Of a stretch of 38,000 bases of DNA, positions 10,893 through 21,523 are shown in pieces. The DNA comes from Sphaeroforma sirkka. Lineage: Eukaryota > Opisthokonta > Ichthyosporea > Ichthyophonida. Below the pieces are notes generated by a model that saw only the letters and a list, made by a program, of their open reading frames with translations, was not told the origin of the DNA and searched no databases. Every line of letters begins with the position of its first letter. The stretch's first letter is position 1. The stretch covers positions 1-38,000 of the forward strand of contig LUCW03001000.1 of assembly GCA_001586965.3 (NCBI GenBank), given 5' to 3'. Made by a program: the position numbers and the translations under genes.

Positions 10893-13800
10893 GTGACATT
10901 CTCGTGTATTATGTCAATCTAAATTCTCTAATGAATGTAGCTAAACAATACGAAATAATACGCTCACTTTGCAGTCAATGCGATGCCCTGTGTTTAGTAG
11001 AGACCTGGGGCTATACCGATCGTTTGAATGCTGTGTGTAATAATACTAAGACAAATCTGATCTACGCCTCACCGCCTTCGGCCAGTGCTCATCGCGGGGC
11101 AGAAATAACGGTGTTGCCGTGATTAGTAGACACAATGCATATCAATTTAGACTCCACGCTTTTAATCAATATTTCGTGGCTTTCACGTTTCGCGCAGTGA
11201 CTGTTGCTTGTGTATATTTGGCGCCATCCCTAGGGGATGATGTATATAATGTGCTATTATCTCTGAATTGCAAACACACGTGTTGTGTGGCGACATGAAT
11301 TTTCGTGATATCGAATATGGCGACGATAAAATCATTTCTCCTGCGCGCAGAGAATCGATTGAATTCTACACACGACTACATAGGCTAGATCATGTACTCC
11401 CATCGCAATCTGGGAATATACGGGTCGATCACGTATATGCACAAGCACGCACAAAGACATCACTATCTCTTATACGTTGTAAAGATATCGGGCTCAGGAC
11501 AGACCACGAGTGGGTATTTGCAATACAAATTGAATCACCAGATACTCAGACAGTACACACTAAACCTGCAGACATAGAATGTATGCCATCTCAGGGCTAC
11601 AACAGATATCGCATTCGAACCTATAACTGCAAAAAAATGTGCGCTATACACGTACATTTTGCGCCAGAATTCGGGTGTTTGCTAAGACATGGATCAAACG
11701 AGTTCAGAACTCAGATCAGAATGATATCAAAATCATATACGACTCTATAATCAATCAGTTTTGGAAACGAGCACAAGGCTGTTTCTACGGTTACTTCTTA
11801 GAAAGTAATCCTCATAGATCATGCACACCCCTCCGCTCCACAGAACGAGTACCCAATGATGCTATAGTCAGGTTGTTCTCTAAACAGCGAAAATCTAGAA
11901 CAAGACAACCCACTATACCAAATACCACAGAACCAACTGCACATATTATTAGTTCGTTTTTTTAGAAAAGTTATTCAACAGAGATGCCTTCTACAAGATA
12001 CCAGAGAAAACACACTCAGAATTTATCCCGATAGACCATGATGTTTTCACTACAGGAAATATTATGGATGCAATTTTGAGATACGATAGTCGAAAAGGCT
12101 CAGGCCCGGATGGCATACATATCGATCTCTTAAAAGCTGCAATAGAACCGTACCCTAGAGGCCACAAAGACCAGGGAAACCCAATCCCAAATCGCCAATT
12201 CTCAAGGTGTTGCACCTGTTATTCACTAAGATACTTCACACGGGAGAGATACCTGATGCATGGCTATGCACTCTTATAGTACCTATCCCTAAGATTGATA
12301 TACCGTTAGGTCCAGAGCAATTCCGACCTATAACGCTCACCCAGATATTAAGACGCATCTTCCAAATCGTGTTGCTCAGTCATATTAACAAATTAGATGC
12401 ATTTAAAACACACAAAAGACAAGGTGGATTCAAATCCGGCTATTCTTGCTTTACACACGCACTGACATTACACGAAATATATAAACCAGGCCAATCCTAC
12501 AGATGCACCTACACATCAGATATTCCTAGACATTAAGAAAGCATACGATTCTGTGCGATTGGACAGGTTGTGGCGTTTACTACACAATAGACATGTACCC
12601 ACACAACTCATCAGTTTGTTCAAAAAATATGTATCTCAATGTGACTTCGCGCGTTACGTACCAGCAAGTGTTGGGTCCAAAATTCGCTCGAAAGAATGGA
12701 TTGACCCAGGGCGACCCAATAGCCCCTACATTATTTAAATATATATATAGACCCACTCTTAGACAGTCTCGAGAAAGTCGACCCCAATGGGTTTCTCGGT
12801 TGGGTAGATGACATGTCACTATACAATCGAAACACCCTGAAACTACAGCAGTGTCTTAATCTCGCAGCTGTGTGGGGCAGACGTTCTGGTGTTGAGTTCC
12901 ACCCACTAAAGTCACTATACATAGCACCAGAAAACCCAAAGGACCGATTTACATTTGTGCTCGATCAATGTAGTATACAATCCACTAAGACTGCGCGATA
13001 CCTTGGGTTTCCAATGAGCCCAAAAGGAATCAATATAGTAGAGATGCTTGCAAATAGAACCACCACGCTCAGTAATGCAATAACCGATAGCGGTCCTTTC
13101 GGCTTTCGAGCTGGGGATCACTTGCACCCGCATAACAAGCTGATAATTTTTTCGAGTGTTTATACTCTCCAAAATCACTTATGGACTCTGTTTTATCCCT
13201 TTAGCCGATAAATCACTCACTGAAGTGATAGACAAACAGTTATTCCAACTAAACTTTGTGCTCCATCGTGCTGTAGGATATATTACATCCACAGCGGCAC
13301 AGAAAGACCCGCCTAAGAGTTTCACACCTACTATGCGTAATTCGATCAAATTTTGTGGCTTGCTTGATGCTCAGGCACTGTGTGAGTGGCAATGTGTAAG
13401 TTTAATCAATCATATTAGTAGAATGTCAATCAGAAATCCACTGCAAGACTATATGAACAAACGCAAATCCGTTTTCACCCCGATGGGACTCACCATGCTC
13501 GCTCGCGAGAACATCTATTTTTATCCATATTATAAACTATACAGACAATTGAAGACTTTCTATAAAAAAAGAAACCAAACAAGGAAGAAGGTGCGCTACA
13601 CCGCGAGGCAGCACGCGAGCTGAGATTTCGGCTCATCTACCCCGGCGAAGAAGAACGCTACCGATTCGACACACCGCTGGAACATCACAGCTTCAGCAGT
13701 CTTCTCTTCCGAGTTCCGACGATCTTCCTGTTCTACATATTACACAGGTTCTGTTTCACGCTAGAAAAGACCCCGGCAGGTCTCGCATGCATCGGCTGTA

Positions 13801-14466
13801 GCGCTAGAAAGTTCACTCCCACACACTTTACATGTCCCTTCGTGTTAGAGTTTGTGTCAAAAACTGATCGCACCACAGAAAGGCGTAGTAGTTAATAAGA
13901 CACTGCTAGATGCACTTAGTAGTCGCAAGCGCTATACAGACATGCTAACGATTCACGATCAACTAGTATATATACACAAGGGACCGATAGAACCAAACAT
14001 ACTCATAGAAAAAAAAGTGTTTCCAGTGCCGCGTTTCATGACTACTGTAGTTCATACGTTACGTGTAAATGGTGCACACCCAGGCAATGAATTTATATGG
14101 CCATCACTGGCTAGTATAGATCGTGGCCAGCAACCCAATAGAGTACTGTGGATTGATAATCCGCAAATAGATTTCAATACGCTTCACCCAGAGGCAGCAG
14201 CGTACATAATCACACCACAGTATTGGAAACGCACACTACCCAACCACCACATTCACCCCCTGTTCGATATAGATCAGGATTTAGAAAACAACATCCCAAT
14301 AGATATCACTCTCTCCTATATCACTAGCAGTCTAGATCCACCTGATTTTACCAAGTGTTGGCAAATATGCCTACGACAGATTTGCATTGACTTGAAGCTG
14401 AATAGCAATTATATCAACAAACATCCTGCGATGAAACGCCCACCTCCTAGAACACATCCGCCTTAA
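10889..14466 (+). CDS. LINE ORF2, copy 2: APE endonuclease and reverse transcriptase
   Basis: Same protein as in copy 1, of about 1,190 codons. Copy 2 shows segments that are broken in copy 1: the endonuclease strand FTFRAVTVACVYLAPSLGDD near 11190-11240, the RT segment GGFKSGYSCFTHALTLHE near 12425-12475, and the C-terminus from 13852 through IEKKVFPVPRFMTT to the stop at 14466. In turn copy 2 is out of frame where copy 1 is in frame (CKPHVLCGDMN, and the region around 13150). The catalytic WVDDM codons lie near 12803-12820. The CCHC motif CIGCSARKFTPTHFTC sits near 13793-13840. The two copies complement each other, so the family probably encodes an active enzyme, although no single assembled copy is open end to end. 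Confidence 0.85.
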
Positions 14467-14848
14467 GCGCCTACCGGCAGACACAGTTGCAAATCGCAAC
14501 CCGGTGATGCGGTAGTGAGTCCGAGACAGTAGTGCCGCTACTGGTCTCTCTCTCATATTCAGTAATACGAAATGCAAATCGGTCATAGTATATTCTCAGC
14601 ACTTGTTTCCAACCAGTTAGGATTTACAAACTACTACTAAAACAACCCATAGAACTACATACCCAAAGAAACCAAGCCGCATAGCAAACTAAACGCAGCG
14701 CAACAACCCAGCCATTAGACAGTTCAGTTAGCCTCTACCTGAGAAAACAGGGATTAAGGCACAAACTGCGACACCTGCCGGCCGCCACAGGTCTTCGGAC
14801 ACAAGCCATTGTATATAGCAATAGCGTGTAAACAAATAAAGGTACCTA
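14467..14848 (+). other. 3' UTR of LINE copy 2 with perfect inner hairpin
   Basis: Equivalent to the copy 1 3' UTR. Here the inner stem of the first hairpin is perfect: GTTGC-AAATC-GCAAC, enclosed by CTACCG...CGGTAG (about 14470-14514). Copy 1 has GCTGC in the left arm (one mismatch), whereas copy 3 has GTCGC/GCGAC. The second hairpin (GAGAC-AGTAG / CTACT-GGTCTC) follows at about 14521-14550. The invariant tail is 14807-14848. Confidence 0.75.
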
Positions 14849-14866
14849 AACCCTAAACCCTAAAAA
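14846..14866 (+). repeat. Interstitial telomeric repeat block B
   Basis: About two CCCTAAA units plus extra A between the tail of copy 2 and the truncated 5' end of copy 3. The register at the LINE tail (GGTAC/CTAAACCC) is the same as in blocks A and C. Confidence 0.9.
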
Positions 14867-16445
14867 ATCGGTGTTGAATTCCACCCAAAGAAATGGATAT
14901 ATGTAGCACCGCAAAATTCCAAACTAGCACACAAGTTCATGCTCGGACTGAATGGTATAGATGCACACCCCACTGTTAGATACTTGGGATTCCCTATGGG
15001 ACCCAAGGGAATAGACATTGTACAAATGTTGGAAACACGCATCAATAATCTGAATGAATTCATAAGCCACAGCGGCCCCCTTGGCTTCCGAGCTGGGACC
15101 CACCTACACCCACACAACAAGCTCATGATCTTCCGAGTATTCATACTCTCGAAAATCACTTACGGTCTTGCTTTCATCCCACTATCACACTACTCACTCA
15201 CATCACAAATCAATATACAACTCGACAAGCTCGATACCGTAATCCATAAAGCCTTTGGATTTATTCTCTCCACTGCCGCACACAAAAAGACCCCAACAAA
15301 AGCCACACCAACTATGCTGAAACAAATTCAGTTCTGTGGACTCCTCAACGCACGGGCATTATGCACTTGGCAGTGCGTGAGTCTTATAAATCATATAACT
15401 CGTATGTCACACAGAAATCCTCTACAGGAATATCTGGGCAAACAAGCAACCATATTCATCCCTATGAGACTTACTATGCTCGCTCGCGAGAACATACTCC
15501 ACTACCCTCCGTTCATAACATACAGGAAACTGAAACAAGCATACACAAACAGAAAACCAAACAAAAAGAAAAGCGCACTACACCGACAAGCGGCTCGCGA
15601 ACTCCGATTTGGACTCATCTACCCAGGCGAGGAAGAGCGGTACCGACTCGACACGCCACTCGAACATCACAGCTTCAGCAGTCTCTTGTTCAGAGTACCA
15701 ACGATAGTCGCACTGTACGTCACGAACAGGTATATGTTCACGCTAGAAAAGACCCCGGCAGGTCTCACATGCATTGGCTGCAGCAAAACACCTTTCACCA
15801 CATCACACTTCAAGTGTCCCCTCGTGCTCCCCTACATATCCAAACTCATCTCATCACAGAAAGAGATTGTAGTTGATAGCAACTTACTTGACGCCCTTAG
15901 CACCCGTAAGCGCTACACAGACATGCTCACACTACACGACCAGTTGGTGTACTTGCACAAAGGACCCATACCACCCCAAGTACTGCTGAACTGTGTGTTC
16001 CCAGTGCCACGGTTCATGACCACAATAGTACACACTCTCCTCGTAGACTCAGAACACCCCACAGAACGATTATACTTGGCCTTCGTTAGACCGCAGACGT
16101 CGTTTCGAGCAAGCCAATAGAACACTGTGGCTAGATAACCCGCAAATAGACTTCAACACACTACATCCAGAGGCTAGCGCCTACATAGCGGCGCCCCAGC
16201 ACTGGACACGCAAACTCCCGAACCACCACATACACCCCCTGTTCGACATTGACCAGGACTTAGACAATGACATCCCAATAGACATTACACTATCCTACAT
16301 ATGTGGTAGCGTGACTCCGCCGGACTTGATCAGACGCTGGCGAATATGCCTGCGACAAATATGCATTGACCTGAAGTTGAATAGCACATATATCAACGAA
16401 CACAGCGCGATGAAACGCCCCCCGTCCCGCCTACACCCTCCCTGA
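14867..16445 (+). pseudogene. LINE ORF2 C-terminal fragment, copy 3
   Basis: An RT thumb and C-terminal region, continuously open from 14867 to a stop at 16120. After one frame change near 16080-16110 it resumes as WLDNPQIDFNTLHPEA and ends at the TGA at 16443-16445. Compared with copies 1 and 2 it keeps YLGFPM, GPLGFRAG, HPHNKLMIFRVFILSKITYG, the PGEEERYR segment and the zinc-type motif CIGCSKTPFTTSHFKC. It lacks the endonuclease and most of the RT, so it cannot be functional. It does show what is conserved in the family: the C-terminal domain is nearly as well kept as the RT palm edge. The single late frame change could be a sequencing indel. Confidence 0.85.
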
Positions 16446-16822
16446 ATGCCTACCGGCAGGCACAGTCGCACATCGCGACCCGGTGATGCGGTAGTGAGTA
16501 TGATACACTGGTGAGCCACTGTATCATACCTCATATTCAATGAAACGATATGCATATCTGTCACAGCTTATTCACAGACTCTGTGTCAATCCAGTTACGG
16601 TTGTCAAACACCCACACCACTAACAAAACTACAGCCAAAGAAAACAACTCAACAAGTACAACAACCACAGACCGCAAAAGACTCAGCCCCTAGACAGTCC
16701 AGTTCGCCCTCCCCTGAAAAGCAGGGTCACGGGAACTGCCAACACCTGCCGGTAGCCACAAGTCCACCCCGGACATCAGGCATTGTATATAGCAATAGCG
16801 TGTAAACAAATAAAGGTACCTA
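16446..16822 (+). other. 3' UTR of LINE copy 3, covarying hairpins
   Basis: The first hairpin keeps CTACCG...CGGTAG (about 16449-16495), with inner arms GTCGC and GCGAC. The second hairpin has a completely different sequence from copies 1 and 2 but is again a strong stem: GTATGATACA paired with TGTATCATAC (about 16498-16529). This is followed by the invariant tail at 16781-16822, ending in GGTACCTA and then telomeric repeats. Confidence 0.8.
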
Positions 16823-16839
16823 AAACCCTAAACCCTAAA
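16820..16839 (+). repeat. Interstitial telomeric repeat block C (old chromosome end)
   Basis: Two to three CCCTAAA-type units (one with an extra A) between the LINE copy 3 tail and the cut end of the minus-strand ORF. It is the innermost telomeric repeat in the window and so probably marks the former end of the chromosome. Confidence 0.85.
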
Positions 16840-17626
16840 TCGGTTTCACCTGGGCGACAGTGTCGCTAGGAACACAAAGGCGGATGAAACTGGTGGCGCT
16901 TCCGCGGCGATTTGGCTGAGATACCGATTTAGACGGAAGATACCAAAGAAAGTGGTGGCGATTGAGGACTGGTTGGGCATGCCAGTATTTTTCAAATACT
17001 GATTGGGATGGGGGCTTGCCGTTAGGGAATATTGCTCGGAAGAAGAGCCATACCGGAGTTATGTCATCCATTTCATGAAGAGTTTTGTCCGGCATCGGGC
17101 GGCCCACCACTTTCGTCAAAAGGTGTTCGGGTACTGGCGGCTGCGGCTGGGACTGAGAAGCTGATGTAGTCGGGCGTTTTTTAGGGCTCGGGTTTGCAGG
17201 TTTGTTCACTTTTGGGCGGTAGCTGGGAGGCTCACTGCTGCTATTGGGCGCCTGTGACCGCGGTCTTTTTGCAGGCGGAGCAGGCGGGCTTGTGGAGCCA
17301 AATCGGAAAGTGTCAGGTGTGTCTTTATCTATAGGTGTACGGGTTTGGGATTTAAGGTCCCGGAGTTCGGATTCAAGGTTGGTTGTTTTTGTACAGAGGT
17401 TTGTGAGCATTTGGTGTATGGTTAATTTCCATTGGTCATCAGTCAAAGGTTCCTTGGAGATGGGCCCATCATTGTTCGGGGTTGTTAGAGCCGGTCCCAA
17501 AACTTGATTGAGATTGGCCTGTAGAGTACTGACCTGGGCAGAGAGGTTTGTGATCGATTTTTGTATGTCCAATTTCCATTGGTCATTGGATAAGGAGTCG
17601 TTGGTTAAAAACGGCTGGCACGACAT
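16835..17626 (-). pseudogene. ORF1-like coiled-coil protein, cut off at a telomeric repeat
   Basis: A minus-strand ORF that stays open until it runs into block C, so its C-terminus is missing. I prefer the ATG at 17626 (MSCQPFLTND), just inside a GGGACTGT repeat; the frame extends upstream to 17716. Residues 8-95 contain two similar units about 47 residues apart (SNDQWKLDIQKSITNLSAQV and TDDQWKLTIHQMLTNLCTKT), each a predicted coiled-coil helix. A Pro/Ser/Lys/Arg-rich linker follows (PPAKRPRSQAP, SPKKRP), then a globular part ending SFIRLCVPSDTVAQVK. This layout resembles a LINE ORF1 product, and the last segment loosely resembles AVELVVPARFSSKTKQ of the LINE above, but a host gene is possible. 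It runs opposite to the telomeric LINEs. Confidence 0.6.
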
Positions 17627-17638
17627 TTTTTGCTGACG

Positions 17639-17668
17639 AGGGACTGTGGGACTGTGGGACTGTGGGAC
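17639..17668. repeat. GGGACTGT short tandem repeat
   Basis: Three and a half copies of an 8-bp unit (GGGACTGT) just upstream of the preferred start of the minus-strand ORF, in what would be its 5' leader. Confidence 0.85.
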
Positions 17669-17716
17669 CCCAGACTCCCTACTGGATTTTTTTTTAAAAC
17701 AAAATTGAAAATCCAA

Positions 17717-18069
17717 ATTTCATGTCAACGTTTTGGTGGGGTCTGTGGGTTTTTTGAAAGTGGCATTCAGTTCTACGCTGGTGACCTACTGGTCACCGAG
17801 ATTTACGTTTCGGAGACGAAAATTTGAATCAAAGGTCCGTCGTGAAAAATAAATATGGGGAAGTGAAAAATAAATATGGGGAAGTCATCGGATGGCTTCC
17901 ATGGTTCAAATATAAAACGCATGGATATATTGCAGTAAAGAATTGGTAGGTTTCTGCGGTTGTTGCTGCGATGAGTTTTTAATCGCAAAGACTATTCGTA
18001 TCCAGAATTTTACTATTGACGTCAGATTTACACTGTATTACAAATACTCGTGTAAAGCCTTTTGTGCTA
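17717..18069. other. Intergenic stretch with 21-bp duplication
   Basis: No gene seen. It lies between the 3' end of the RasGEF gene and the upstream side of the cut ORF, so it holds the RasGEF 3' UTR and terminator. A 21-bp unit beginning GTGAAAAATAAATATGGGGA is repeated head to tail at 17842-17862 and 17863-17883. I see no clear AATAAA on the minus strand. Confidence 0.6.
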
Positions 18070-21000
18070 CTATGAATTACCAGCGTTATTAAGGCGTGAA
18101 CGTGGATTATTTCTCTCCGATCGGCTAGCTAATCGTTGATCTCTGTCTGCCTTGACAGCTCTCGCTATACGTTCGGGCGGTGGATTTTTCGTATTGAGTA
18201 TACGTAGGTAGTCTAGGTTTGTTGTCATCTTGGCAGTAAGTAATTGTCCGATGATCACCTCGTTCCTGGCTATTCGATACGTCGGACGCTTGTACCTGTA
18301 AAGTTGGTTGACATACAACGGTTCAATGGAGTGCAAATGAGCGTTAATCCAGAAACACAAGTGGTCCACAATCAAAATAATTCAGCAAGGTAGATCGAAT
18401 TCGAATGGATTCCAATAAGTGGAGGCTGCCAAGCAAACACTACAAACCGGGCAACACGCACTTTCTTGATAGGCTGATAACAACTGAGATTTAATACCAT
18501 AGGAGTACACGGGCACACACAAACATGCACAACATACCATCATACTCATACACTAACGTGTTAGCGTAAATACATGCAATACACATGCAACCACATAGTG
18601 TCGAAAGTGCGGCCCAAAAACTCGGAAATCAAGCACATGTACCAGTCTTTCAGTATATAAACAGTCATGTAGTTCACTATGTATATGTACTCTGCAAAAT
18701 ATTCGATGTATAGCAAAAGGATTGCGGACGTACGCGTTCAAACTCGTGCAGATCTCTGCTATCCTTCTCAGTCGATCGAAGTTGTACATTTTGGTGTTTG
18801 GTATCATTTTCTCATTACCATCGTTGATAAAAACTAGGTCCTGTGATTATAGAGATGATTATAAGAACATCGTCAGATGCTAATGCACGAGGAATACATC
18901 AGACTGATGAGTCAATCAGGATTGAAAGGTTATATATCGGCACAGGCACTCAAAGATGAAATTTGTTATGGTTTCAAAATGAACGTGTGGCAATTTCGTA
19001 AGCAATCATGCAGCAGGTCATAGGTTGACGTCGGATCGAGAACAATATTGCTTGGATGAACGAAGTATTCGTAAGCTCATATGCGCAACTGAGTCGTGGC
19101 AATGAGAGAATAGTGTGATCTTATCCTCATGATATGAGAGTCACGAAAAACAAACATACAAACAGAAAAGTATAAAACGTGCGCATGGGATAGATAGTAT
19201 AGCAACCATGAAGTGTACATATTTATAGTTTATGAAATACTACAGTAACGTTTAAATTAAACTAAAAAAAACGTGTGTGCCCATATTTTCAATGTGTGTC
19301 TAATATATGTGAGAGGAACAAAGACCCATCTTGACATCGATATATAGAAGTAAAGCCAGCAAAAGGATACTCGCACCAATTTAAATATGAACTAAAACTT
19401 TCCGAGCACCCGATATAATGCAGCGATCATTGTATTAATTTCAAGGCGTTTCCATTTTGGACCGTGATAGTATCGATTCATCTTACAGACTTGGAAAACG
19501 TACTAAACATAAGGGTGTAACTTTCCTGAGTGTATACACTCTGTTCATGTGTACAATTGAATGTGTTGCTTGGGATTCCTTAAGATTATGTCGACCCATA
19601 CATATAAAAACAATATGCACTTACATGCATATATTCACATACATAAGAATTGGTCATGTGACCATATGCACCCAGTAACGACTACATAAACTTGACACTT
19701 TAAAAAAAATGTATGCAGTCAACGAATGAGCAGTGTGAATTTGTATGCAACACGTTTGGTGATTACCTTCAAAGATAAAGGCACGAACGGCAAGGCTGGT
19801 AAGTCCCCGGGCGATGGCACGGCATTTCTATATCTGTAAATTCAATGGCGGCCATTCAAATACACGTATTAACACCCGATAAGACCCTAAGGCCTATAAG
19901 GCTCGATGGGGAACAACACGTGTTAGAGGGTGATGGACAGGTGAAACAAAAAAATACTTGTCCATAGAACCAACCCAACTGGTTGATGAGCGAGATTTTT
20001 TCGTACAAACTATCGCACAATTGCTAGTCATACCGTGAGGTGTCATTGAATGATCTATAGAAAACCAGACACAAACTTAGTATGATAGCATTACGAGCTG
20101 CAAAATAGTGCCACAGGCGAAGATAAGTTCGAATCAGCTGCCAACTGAACACAGGGTCTACAAATAAATCAGACTACATGTGCAACAAGGCCTTCAAAAA
20201 AAAGGAGATCTATATGTAATTGTAGCATAGTCTAGGATGTACTATATACGAGGTTCCATGATGATGAGCATCCATACATTTTCATGTTGCTCCTGGGATT
20301 CATGTAAGTAGCTTCAAAGTTCTTGATATCGCTGATGACAGATGGCGGTACCAACTTCCACGCCTCCCTGAGAGAGCGTACGGGAGGAAATCGAAGACCA
20401 CTGCCAGAGCAAAATTTTAAAAGCATCAGTAAACACGCAGACGATGAGCGGACTCGCTTGCTTTGTACAGTTGAGAAGTCGGTAAGCGCACAACTACTGC
20501 ACGTGCTTATATGTGGATACGGACACGTGAGAAAGCGGGCTACAGCAACGCTTTTGAGAATACTTTCTTCTGCTAAACTACAGCTAATATCAATGATGTT
20601 CAACACAGAGCGTCTGCCATGGTATACGCCAAAATGCAATTTGAAAATCGAGAAAACGTTACGAGTGTCCTCGATTTGAATTTAGACTTACCCCATAATA
20701 GCGAAGGCGCCGTAGTAGTTTCGTAACTCGATACAACGTTTGGCGATAGCTAAGAATTTGGCAATATATCTTGCCTGTGTCCGGCTATCATCTGAAAGTG
20801 TATAGTACACGATAAGCATCAAATTCGGGCTAAAAAAACATCAGCATGGAAGTGATGGCCATAGACTTTAAGTACATGAGAACATCCGTGAACAGATGAA
20901 GGATTTCAGGATTTAATCCTAAAACCCTTAAGACTAATACTTCCAGAGCCACGAGTTACCATGTCGCATCAACTTCCAATAAAACAAAGATACCATGCGA

Positions 21001-21523
21001 TCATGGAAGTGAGCAATAGGTACACAATTTTATACTCGATTCATGAAGTCAACGGACAAGCATACTAAATATTAATGCGACCGTTGGAGTGTCACTAATC
21101 AAAGGTACAACTCTTATACGTCAATGGAAGAAAAGGTGACAACGTTTGTCTCCAAGAACACCGATAGCAATCAAGCATTGCGCAAAAGGCGTGCAGTCAA
21201 GCTTCCTATCCATGCAGGTCGCGAATCGTCAGCAGGCACATAGACTACACCATACTCAATCCCTGGCACTGACAACAGCATACACTCTACGCTGACTAAC
21301 CTCCCAAAGTACAGATTTCCGTGGCCACCCAGTAGCTCTCATAATTAAAGCGATAGATGAACTCGTTGAGTTGTGGCGCATCGGCGTATCGATTGCCCAT
21401 ACCTACTTCCAATCTGTCCGTTAATGGATCTCGGTCCTGAAAAAGATCGAGCCCAATTTCCTGTGCATATTGTGTGGACCAATTGATTGTTACTGAGATA
21501 CTTTGCCAACTGGTGTATAGCGA
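18070..21523 (-). other. RasGEF exons: main part of the CDC25 catalytic domain
   Basis: Six exons give the rest of CDC25 in correct order: [20 protein letters not shown] (i.rfN..s.WV.tEi), [19 protein letters not shown] then [13 protein letters not shown] (Ra..i.kFi.iA..C..l.N..), [19 protein letters not shown] (aL....v.RL...W..vp), [12 protein letters not shown] then [12 protein letters not shown] (P.iPflg.yL.DL.fi..Gn), and [18 protein letters not shown] (NF.KR..ia.i...i..y). The acceptor TGCTCTGGCAG before the fourth motif keeps phase 2 and restores the family sequence. The last junction is uncertain: ATT TTG CAG A/GTACAT at 18691, or GCGTAC/GTCCGC a little earlier, may join the terminal exon. 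The stop TAG is at 18070-18072. Confidence 0.9.

Larger units (their letters stand above)
9841..14848 (+). mobile_element. Telomere-associated LINE, copy 2
   Basis: Second copy of the same family, near-identical to copy 1 from about 10575 to its tail at 14807-14848. Its beginning (9841-10575) is a blend of ORF1 and 3' UTR sequence and cannot be trusted. What can be traced starts inside the ORF1 coiled coil, so the true 5' end is unknown. No separate leader is visible. It is flanked by telomeric repeats on both sides (block A left, block B right). Reading frames are broken at a different set of homopolymers from copy 1: the poly-A runs at 13564, 13860 and 12737, for example. The pattern suggests sequencing indels more than decay. 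Confidence 0.85.
14867..16822 (+). mobile_element. Telomere-associated LINE, copy 3 (5'-truncated, diverged)
   Basis: A 2.0-kb 3' fragment of a related but clearly different LINE lineage. Its sequence begins inside the RT domain, just after the position of the WVDD motif (GVEFHPKKWIYVAPQ), directly next to telomeric repeats. Its tail, 16781-16822, is identical to the tails of copies 1 and 2 although the rest differs at many silent and some amino-acid positions. 5' truncation is usual for LINEs whose reverse transcription stops early. As the innermost copy next to the old chromosome end it should be the oldest insertion. Confidence 0.9.

Noticed and set aside
4335-14848. Copies 1 and 2 as long terminal repeats of one element
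   Set aside because: Each repeat unit is itself a complete LINE with APE endonuclease and RT and ends at telomeric repeats. There is no gag-protease-integrase interior and no target duplication.
19457-19678. Plus-strand ORF at 19.5 kb as a small gene
   Set aside because: Short, with no motif or similar neighbour, and inside the AT-rich RasGEF intron between exons 19827-19767 and 18840-18691.
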